Below, piece after piece: positions 21,429 through 30,811 of a DNA stretch of 64,000 bases. Made by a program: the position numbers and the translations under genes. The notes beneath the pieces were generated by a model that saw only the letters and a program-made list of their open reading frames with translations, did not search any database and was not told the origin of the DNA. The stretch is from Marsupella aquatica (lineage: Eukaryota; Marchantiophyta), in assembly GCA_973895155.1 (NCBI GenBank), contig OZ316891.1, positions 24,552,001 through 24,616,000 of the forward strand, given 5' to 3'. How positions within the stretch are numbered: the first letter of the stretch is position 1; each line of letters starts with the position of its first letter.

Positions 21429-22928
21429 ATGTCGCGCACGATCCTCTCCAGTTCGGCCATTCGATTCTGGACGTAGTTTCTATCTACCTGAAGGCACTTG
21501 GCCGACTCATTGAAACACGCCAACCCGCGCCGACACGAAATAGAACGCGAGTACGAGAGAGCCATCCGCCTAGCAGGACGATACCACTACATCCTTAACT
21601 TTGACTACCCGTCCCAGAGCGAGCTTTACCGACCAGCTGAGGTATCTGGGTACTTCTTCAACGGAGACAAATATATCGGGTTTTGGGAAGCACTGCTTCG
21701 GCTTTCGAACGAGGTCTTCAATATCCCGGGGATGATCGACTTGCAACGACATCACTTCGACCACATCCCTGCTCAGGTTCGGGCTATCATCAACAGCGAG
21801 TCTAGTACTAACCGTTCGACAAGGTTGTCCGCACTTGTTTTGGAGAACTTCTACCAGCACCTGCAGAGCTTCATGGGAACTAGACCCGCAACCACCGGCA
21901 CCAGCCCGATGGACCTTATACCCATACCCATACCAATGCAGACTCAGGTTCAGGCTCAGGCTCAGCCTCAGCCTCAGCCTAGCCAACCCCCACCGCCGAT
22001 CGCCCCGCCAGCAGTACAAGTACGCTCCGTTATCAACGCTGTGGACCTTAGCGACGACGACGAACCTACCCCACCCTTGCTCAGGCGGCCAAGAGGAGCA
22101 AGCACTTGGGGGGCCGACACTACATTGTCCCCTCCTTGGACCCACGGAGCTGCTCCAGCAGACAACACGGTGACCGTGGCCGCCCCGGGCCCATTACTAA
22201 CGGCGGTAGCACTACCTGTGCCCAACAGAGAGGATGGGGAGGTGTCACCATCCCCGAGCTAGCCATGGGGGAAGAAGAGGAAGAAACCCACCACTGCATC
22301 CGGGTTACCATTGGCCACGGTAGCCGTGGCCAAGGTGACAATGCACCGCATGGGGGAAAACGTGCATAACAACATCCTCCATCCCAAGCATGCGGTGTAC
22401 CTAAAGACTCAGGGATTTGAGCACCTCACCTCTCTCCCCTGGAACACTTGCAGGTACTACGGGGAGGACATGACAGAATTCGTCAAGAATTATGACGACG
22501 TACGTCAACAGACTCGGCTGCAGGGAGGGAATATGTCCCTCACGGAAGAACGGCTCAAGATGATCTTCGAGTTACCCGAAGGTGACCATCAAGTCGAATC
22601 ACGGGCTCCCGGGGGCAAGGGAGCCAAGTACCAATCCTCAAGTTTTCCTTCGGAGGGAGCAGTGGACAACGGGTTCGTGATGAGGACCTGCCTCATGCCC
22701 GAGATAGCTGAGCGGCTGGAGTTCCAAAGGTACGCTCTCCACATGATGGAACCCCGGGGGGAGATCTCCGCCGCCCAGGTTATCCAGGTCGAGAACTATC
22801 GACCCAGGAGGTGGGCGTCGTACTTCGCTAAGAAATTCCATGAAGAGATGGAGCGGCGAAAGAAGACGCTATATATTGGCGGGAAGGCATATTTTGCTAG
22901 CCACATCGAGATCATTCTTGAGTGGTAC
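21429..22928 (+). pseudogene. B-LTR ORF, N-terminal part (copy 2)
   Basis: ATG 21429 opens a 500-codon segment in constant frame up to the A insertion. In-frame stops are few: TAG and TGA within the first 30 codons, and TAG at 22260-22262. Order: N-terminal domain (SLKHANPRR, GRYHYILNFDYPSQS, GYFFNGDKYIGFWEALLRL); a Gln/Pro-rich linker; KKRKK; and a second globular domain (HRMGENVHNNILHPKH, FELPEGDHQVESRA, RLEFQRYALHMMEPRG, GGKAYFASHIEIILEWY). No catalytic motif is recognised. The layout suggests a structural, Gag-like or plant-mobile-domain-like protein, which is uncertain. Together with 38420-39556 the product would be about 878 aa. Confidence 0.7.
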
Positions 22929-25900
22929 TGTGGTGCGTCCCATGGCTCCCTAAACCCAAGAAACCCCCCAGCTCAAGCCGATTCCCGCAGGTTTCGTGCT
23001 TGGCGAGGCCGTTTCCGCGGCTTAGCGGCATGGGACGCTGCTAACCTTCTACTACTACTATTAACATTTTACACACATATACTGGACAGATCCTTCATCG
23101 GGTCATGAGATACGTAGCCGGCCTAATATAGGCCTTCCCTTGTCTTCCCCTGTCTTCCCCTCCGTCTTGTTAGGTATGTTTGGATTCCGCCGCCGGAATG
23201 ATCCCCAATAGGCTTGGTTAAGCCGCTAAGACCTCTCTCAGCTCGACACATCCAACTATCACTCCCCTGCTTACTTTCCTTCCTTCTGTTGATGTGGGCA
23301 CTCTTCACACAAGTTAATGCGACACACAAATAGCAAAATGACTCATTCTGACTGAGTCATACCATGCACTTGCCATACAAACAGTACATCTCATACACAA
23401 GTTCTGCGAACTAAGCCGTGAGGCCAACTCTATTCAGCTCTTAGGCATGAGGAAACATGAATATACACAAGGGTCACTGTATGACTAACCGAGAGCTTCT
23501 CGTACTACTTGATCCCAGCCCGGCTGGTGCAAACTAAAAACTTGCTAAAGAAGAGACCCTGAGCTCCCCGCTGCCCAGGTACTTATCCTGGTAGTGGATC
23601 CGCCATTCTTTGCATCGTAAGCCTAATCTACCTGACAGTAATCTACTTGCCCGAATCTACCTATGTACAGCAAGGCAGGAGCACAAGTGTTGCTCCTACC
23701 AGTGGAACCCCAATCCCACTAAGCTAAGTGTCAGGGCCGCTCCTAGTTCTGATCCTAATCCTAAACGTGGAGATCCGCGCCCGCCCTGCCCACTCACGCC
23801 TCCTCCCTCCACGTCCGCCCTCCCTAAAAGGAACGGCGCCCTTGCACCGTCACGACACCGGTGGTGGATCCTCAATGGACGCCCCCAACACTTCCTCCTC
23901 AGCCACTGCCGTTGGCCCGCCTACTGACAGATTACCTGCCCTTGACCGAGTCAACTCTCCATCGGCCTGACTGGGTCCACCTTCGGCTTCAGCCTCGACA
24001 CCGGCCTCGGCAATACCCACGGCTTCGGCCTCAGCCACTCCCACGGCTTCGGCCTCCCCTTCCCCTAGGGTAGTTGGATCCTTAGCCGTGACCCTGTCTG
24101 GGGTCGGTGCTGGGTCTACCTCCTTGATCACCACGGCCTGTGAAGTCGTATTACTCCTTGACCCTGGAGGTTTCCGCTTCTTCTTCGTTGGTGGCTTGGC
24201 AGCTGGTCCCTTCCCCTTCCCACTTACTTCCGGCACTGGTGCAGTTGACGCGGCTTGTCCTTCGGCAATTACCACCCCTGGTAACTGGTTTGTCCCAACG
24301 GGAGATGGACCTGCTGCAGCTAAGCATTTAAATACTGCGGCTTGTTTCTTCAGCCGCTCTGTTTGGTTGTCGGCCTGCCGCTGTAGGTTCTCCATCTTCC
24401 TCGTGATTTCCTCCAACTCCTCTTGGGTTTCATCCAGGTCCTTACGTGCCCCCTCCAACTCGTTTTTGGCCTCCTCCTGCTCCCTGTGGGCTTCCTCCAA
24501 TTCCTTCTTCAAGGTAGCCCTCTCCTCCTGGGTTGCTCTTAGCTCCTTGTCGAGCTCTGCAATGATGACAGACTCCATCTGGTTCATCTTGGCGTAAGTC
24601 TGTTCGAGCATCTCGTCCTTCTCCCTTAGGTCGGCCTTGAAGCTGGCCGTCAGGGACGCAAGCTCCTGCTGCAGCGCCATAATCCCTTGATAGGATTTCC
24701 CTAACTCGACCTCCTTCTGCTCAAGGGCTCCGCGGATTTTCTCGAGCTCCCCTTTCAACGCCCATTCCTTTCTTTGGGTCTCCGCCATGGCCCGGCTGTT
24801 GGCTGTTATGTGGGCCTCCTCTGTATTCTTCAGCTCTTGCTTCCACTTCTCCCTCTCTTTGATCGTGTCGGCCAACTCTTCCTGCGTCTGAGTCAGTTTA
24901 TCCTTGATATTCTGATTATCAGCCTGCGCGGCGTCCAACTGCCCCTGCATGATGTTCAGCTCATGTCGTTTAATCCGCAGTTCATCTTGGGCTTTCTTGG
25001 CCGCCCTTAGATTTTCAATCTCGGCTTCCATCCTCCTAAGCCGCCGAATGACCTCGTCCTTCTTGCTTCTCTCTAAAGCCACCGCTTCTTCTAATTGGTG
25101 CTTCTCCAACTGCTCCCTGTGAAAAAAGGGTCCTACCTCCAACTCCTCTCCAAAGATGCCGAGCGCAAGTTCCCCACACATCTCACCATACTCCATGGCT
25201 CTATTCTTAGCGTAGGTGGAGTAAGTAGAAGTGATCGGCATCGCCCATCGTGGCCTCTGCTCCCACGCCGTCCTGCGGATCTCTTCAATCGTGGCTAGAG
25301 GTTTGCTTCCTTTTTCGGCTAGCCGCCTGATGTCCTCCGGCCAATCTCCTCCTGGTAAATCCTTTTCCTTACCCAGGGCGGCCTCTTCCTCCTGCTTGAT
25401 TCGCTCCTGAAATTCCTGCATCGTCTGTTTTATGCCGTCAAAGCTCGGGGGAGCGACATCTGGTGGGGGAGACTCAGGGCTACTCTGCTGGTTGGGGTCC
25501 CCTCGCACTACCCTTGGAAGTGTGGGGACAAACCGGCCACAGGTCCTTACTCCTGGAACGTGATGGTCCGACCCATAGCCGGAATTATCATGGCTGCAGT
25601 CCTCCACTGCCTCCTCTACCTCTTGGACGTCCGGCTTCTCCCTCTCCTCTTCCTCGGTAGGAGCTTCAGGCAATTCTGCCTCAGATTCGGAGCTTGAGGT
25701 TCCCACGTACATTCGAACACCTGGCTTGGATTCCGGCCTGATTCTCTTCTTGTCTCCAGCAAAGGGGTTTTCTCTTGTGAGCCGGTGTAGGCCTACCTCT
25801 GTAGTAGTGTCCTGCATTGTTGCCGTTGCCGTTGTTGTTGCCGATGCCGATTTCTTTTCTTTCTCCAGTAGTTTCAGCAGACTCTGCATGCCTGGTTGCT

Positions 25901-27556
25901 GCATCGGCAAGTCTTCCTTCCTGGGCCTAAACACCTGCTCGATCGTAGGACTAACAGGTGGTTGAGGCTTCTCAGCCAACGGCCTCGGCGTTGGAGCTTC
26001 CTCGGGTGCCCTTACCTGCAGGGGAAGTACCGGGGCAAAAGTCTGACCTCTGGCATACCGGCACAACAGCGGCATGTGATAGCCAAGCCGCGACACGCTC
26101 CCCATGCCGATTACCTGCTGCTCCTCCTTTAAGATCTTCTTCAATTGGTTGAGGAGGTACCCGTTGTAGTCCCGGCTTGGGTCTGGCCTTTCTGCCAGAT
26201 AGACCTGTGCCTTGCCGATCTCTGCCCTCGGTAAGTTACAATGCATGGTCACCCGCAAGAAGTCGATCATCTCTCCTATGTGCGGGTTGGTGCAGGTGTT
26301 CCGGAAGAAGCCATTCTTCGTTGATGGCCCGGGGAACGACCGGAACTCCTTGTCAGGCAAGGTCTTCCTGGTATCAACTTTGGTCTTATTGCCCATCGGC
26401 AAGCCAAACACTTCGGCAATCACCTTGGGAGTAAGATAGAAATCCTTCCCATATATCCTCGTGCAATTGGTCTCGGGTTCCCATGACCCCACGAATTCTA
26501 ATAGGTCTGACTCCGGTACCTCCGGCTTCAGCCATGGTAATCTTACAAAGGCCTCCAAGCCGGATCCGGCCATGAAGCCTTGGTACTTCTTGGTCTGCAT
26601 GGCCGTAAAGCATGCATCCTCCTCCCGTGCAAAATGTAGTTGCACCTCCACCGGTAGGGTTGCCGCCCAGCCCTTCCAGGTGTCATCCCTGGTTGGAATG
26701 GCCTTGATGGGATCGACCTCCTCCTCTTCGGCTTCTCCCTGCCTCCTGCTCGGCTGGCTTCTTTGGTGCCGCCGACCTCGTTCTTTTTGCCGGGGTGGCT
26801 TCATCGTTGATGGCCCCCTTCCTCTTCATCTCTGCTGCCGTGGAGGTTTCTCCTAGCACCGTTGCCCGGGTCCACCTTTCCGTGCTACCCTTTAATTCCC
26901 AGTGTATGTCGTTGCAGTTCTTGATGGCCTCTCGGATGCCGACGACGCTGTCTTTGCAAAACAGAAGATCGTCAAGTTGATTGGAAGTAGGTGTCCACAG
27001 GAACTCGTCCTTGATGAGTTCGCCTCCTAAGAAAGCCGTCTTCTGCAGCTCCCACAATTGAGCGAGCTCCTGCCGTTCTCGAGCTGCCCTTTCTGACTCC
27101 TCGTCCTCGTAAGTCTTGATGTACTCAGTTGCCCGTTCGAACAGGCATCCCCAGAAATGTGCCGCTTGATTGACGTTGCTCATACCCTCCTTAGGTCGAT
27201 CGTCGGTATCTACTCTCTCCCCGAGTGCTTGCCTAAGCAGCTGACAGTAGTTGGCCTCCCGTAGTCGTCTGCCTAGTTCGTGCTCGCAAATGAGCCACCA
27301 TCTCCTGCAAGCGCTCCTTACCCCTCTCCTCTGCCGGTCCTTCTTCCCGTTGATCCTTCCTAGCCGCCGACGCTTAACGCGCCCTAACCCTAATCGGGTT
27401 TTCACCCTCAGCCTTACCTCCGGCCTCTGCCCGGGTTCCATGGTTGCCCCTAATTGTTTATATTTTCCTTGTTTTGTCACTATACTAAGGTGTTCCTAGG
27501 GTGCCTTCCTGCTTTACCCACTTAACCGGCCGAGTGATTCCTGTCTAGGCATCACA
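22929..27556 (-). repeat. 3' LTR of the complete A element
   Basis: This is the 3' LTR on the minus strand, from TGTGATGCCTAGAC at 27556 down to GACGCACCACA at 22929. Its last 0.9 kb (22929-23849) is noncoding. The rest is the LTR frame. Confidence 0.95.
23850..27441 (-). pseudogene. A-LTR ORF in the 3' LTR, split by an 8-bp deletion
   Basis: ATG 27441 (GAACCCGGGCAG context) opens the frame. After KKPAEQ an 8-bp deletion near 26745-26755, relative to the copies at 49722 and 60820, shifts it so that it ends at 26683. The original frame is open from 26804 down to TGA 23850-23852 (about 980 codons), holding the globular block, linker, coiled coil and Ala/Glu tail. The 5' LTR has the same deletion, so it predates this insertion. 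The protein was therefore either dispensable for this copy, supplied in trans, or made as two parts. Confidence 0.8.
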
Positions 27557-30500
27557 TAGCTCCCCACTTAATTGTGAAGCGTCCTCGCGAACAACTTCAT
27601 CTTCGTCCATATAGTATTTCTTGAGGCGGTCATAATGGATGCGAACTGGATATACCTCTCCCGTAATGTTGGCCAATTGCACGGAGCCATTGGGGAACAT
27701 CATGGTTACTCTAAAGGGTCCTAACCAGCGAGTGTAAAGCTTTCCTGGAAACCTACTATACCTACTGTCATAAAGTAGCACAAGATCACCGGTATGAATA
27801 CTAACTACTTTTAACCTTTTATCATACTGCTGCTTCATGATATTCTGTCTATATTCTACTCTCTCGGCTGAAATCATTCTCGCTGCCTCTAAAGCTTCTA
27901 ACCTATATTCTTGCTCCTTTAGGCTCTCCTCCGCTGAGGCTCTTTCCTCAATTGTAACTTGAAATGTCGGTATCTCAAGTTGCATGGGTACCAGGGCTTC
28001 TTGTCCAAAGGTTAAGAAGAAGGGTGTATGACCGGTAGTGGATTTATAGGCAAGATCGTAAGCAAAAACAGCAGCAAACAATTTATCATCCCAATCGAGT
28101 TTGTTCTGAGCTACTGTCTTGTTCAATATCTTTCCTATGATTCCGTTTGCTCGTTCTGTCAACCCGTTTGCCTTTGGATGGTAGGGAGTAGTAGGCCTAT
28201 GTTTAACTAAATACTGCTCATTTAAACGACTAATTATATCATTCAAAAAATGGGTTCCTCTATCACTAACTAATTCTAGGGGTGCTCCATACCTGGTGAA
28301 GATCTGCTCATACATGAATCTAGCCGTAGTAATTGCATCATCCTTCGTTGTTGGTCTGGCCTCTACCCATTTAGTTGCATAATCCGTAGCCAGGATTATG
28401 TACTTGTTCCGTCGAGGGTGGGTCAGTGGTTTCAGAGGTCCAATGTAATCAATACCCCACTTCTCGAATGGTGCCAGAGGTAGAATAGGGTGCAGTGGAT
28501 GCCTGGTGGACGCCCTTGGTCCTCCCGCTCGTTGACAAGGATCGCATTGTTTGATAAACTGATAGACATCTTTGTGCAAGGTGGGCCACCAGTAACTGAC
28601 ATTTAATATCTTCTTAGACGTGGTTACTGGGGCAAAATGTCCTCCGGCCTCCTCTCCATGCATGGCCCGTAGGACTCGTTTTACCTCTCTCTTTTCCAAA
28701 CACCTTTGAATCGTGCCGTTGATTCCATGCTTGTGCAGTATGCCTTTAATGCACTGATACTGTCTGACCTTCCGCACAAAGACTGCGGCTTGCTCTCGGC
28801 TTAATCCTGGCTGTAATCTGGAAGTGCTGAGAAATTGTAAAATCTCAGGGTACCATGTACCAGCTATTTCTACAACAAATAGCTCCTCGTCGGGGAATCG
28901 ATCATCGATGCAATCCGTGGCAGGTTTACCTGTGATCCTTGAAAAGAAGTCGGCATTGGCATGTAACTTTCCCGGCTTGATCCTCAGCTCATAGTCAAAC
29001 TCCTGTAATAGCAAAATCCATCTTGCTACTCTGCCTGTAAGGTCCGGCTTATTGACTAGGTACTTCAAACTTTCATGATCAGTATGAAAGATTACCTTGT
29101 ACCCTAGTAAATAATGCCTAAACTTTTTACAAGAATAAATGACTCCTAATGCTTCTCTTTCCGTGGTAGAGTAGTTCCGTTCGGCATCGGCAAGCTGACG
29201 GCTTGCGAAGTATATGGGATGGTCCCTTCCTTTCTCATCCAACTGACTTAGTACTGAGCCAATACAGAAGCCCGAGACATCTACAAAAACATGAAAATCT
29301 TTGTTCCAGTCCGGTGCTATCATGACTGGGGCCTCTACTAACATCTGCTTCAATTCTACCACCGCTGTGACTCGTTCGGGTGTGGGTTCGAAGTCTGCTC
29401 CTGCCTTGAGCATATTGGTTAATGGTAAAGCTAGCTTGGCAAAATCCTTGATGAACCGGCGATAGTAACCAATGCATCCCAAGAAGGATCTTACATCCTT
29501 TATGTTCTTAGGTTGCATGATATCTAGCCATACTGCTAGCTTACCTTTGTCAATCTCAATGCCCTTCCTTGATACCTTGTGACCTAGTAGCACCCCCTCG
29601 GTTACTGCAAAAAAACATTTATCTGGGTGTAACTTGAGACCCACCTCTCTACATCTCATGAAGGTTTTCCTGAGGTATTTAGCATGTTTCGATGCCTTCC
29701 CGAATACTGCAAAGTCATCAATGAAGATTTCCATGAACTTTCTCAAGTAATCATGAAAAATGTTCACCATTAATCGTTGGAACATAGCTGGTGCGTTGCA
29801 GAGTCCAAACGGCATACGATTGAAGACATAGATCCCCCATTCCGTGATGAAGGCCGTCTTGATTTGGTCTTCCTGCCGAATCCTGATTTGGTTATAACCA
29901 GAGTATCCATCCATGAATGAATATAGTTCATGACTGGCTACCATGTCTAGTACCATATCAGTAAACGGTAAAGGAAAATGGTCTTTTAATGTTGCTTCAT
30001 TCAGCTTCCTGTAATCCTGACAAACCCGGATCTTGGGTTTACCATCGGGTCCAGCTTTCTTGGGCACTATCACAATTGGAGACACCCAGTCTGAATGCAG
30101 GACTGGAGTGATGAATCCAGCTTCCACTAGTTTGTCGATTTCTGTTTTGACCAGCAGGGAATACTTCGGGTTCATCCTTCGAATTGGTTGTCAAAATGAT
30201 TTGGCTCCTAACATGAGATCAATTCGATGTTCCCCTAGTGTTGGATCTACTCCCTTTAGATCTTGGTGACTCCATGCAAACACATCCTGAAATTCAATCA
30301 ATAAGTCACTGATCTCTTTCTCGAGCTCAGGTGCTAGGTTTCTCCCTAAGTTCAGTTCTCTTCCCTCTCCTAAGTCGAGCTTCCGATATTGCCGTGCTTG
30401 GATCATATTAATCTGCTTCTTCAAATTCGGGTCCAGTTCGGCTTCCAGTCTCTCTAATCTCATACCTCCATAAACTGGGATCTCGGCTGGACTAGCCGAG

Positions 30501-30811
30501 TCGGTCCCTTCCTTGGTGTCCATAGATTGTCCCCTTACCGGTCTATTTGGTTTTGAATTAGTGGTCGGCTCCCCTTCCTGCCTTGGCTCTAGATCGTGTC
30601 TGTCCATCTCATCCACCTCTTGCTCCTGAGAGTTAGGCCGCTGTGCTCTCTCGGCTTCTAATAGGGCCTCAATTTGTTCTGCCCTTGTAATCGGCTTGTA
30701 TGCCGATCCCTTGGTATTTAATTCCTTGCCGATGATCGATGGCGTTGTGGACCCCGTCGGCTCTGCCACAACGCCTGCAGAAAATCCACTGTCCCTGCTA
30801 CTGCTCCCCAC
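27545..30811 (-). CDS. pol: reverse transcriptase, RNase H, integrase, with in-frame UGA
   Basis: The frame overlaps the end of gag-pro and has no ATG at its left end, so it is probably reached by frameshift. After about 206 codons comes TGA (30191-30193) followed by CAACCA; the frame then continues 876 codons. RT motifs: WVSPIVIVPKK, DYRKLNEATLKDHFPLP, PFGLCNAPAMFQ and the catalytic FIDDF. RNase H: FVDVSGFCIGSVLSQ, NYSTTEREAL and HTDHESL. Integrase: an HHCC-type region ending CDPCQRAGG, then WGIDYIG (first D), LVSDRGTHF (second D) and NGLTERANG (E). A GPFRV-type C-terminus follows, with no chromodomain. The last codons run through the polypurine tract into the LTR, whose bases 10-12 give the stop TAG. 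Confidence 0.93.
27557..27571 (-). promoter_or_regulatory. Polypurine tract of the complete A element
   Basis: On the minus strand TTAAGTGGGGAGCTA lies directly before the 3' LTR, in the usual polypurine-tract position for plus-strand priming. It is at the same time coding sequence for the end of pol. Confidence 0.7.

Noticed and set aside
30718-30811. Canonical X XXY YYZ slippery heptamer in the gag-pro/pol overlap
   Set aside because: The only candidate, around GATTTTC, does not fit the rule in the gag-pro frame.
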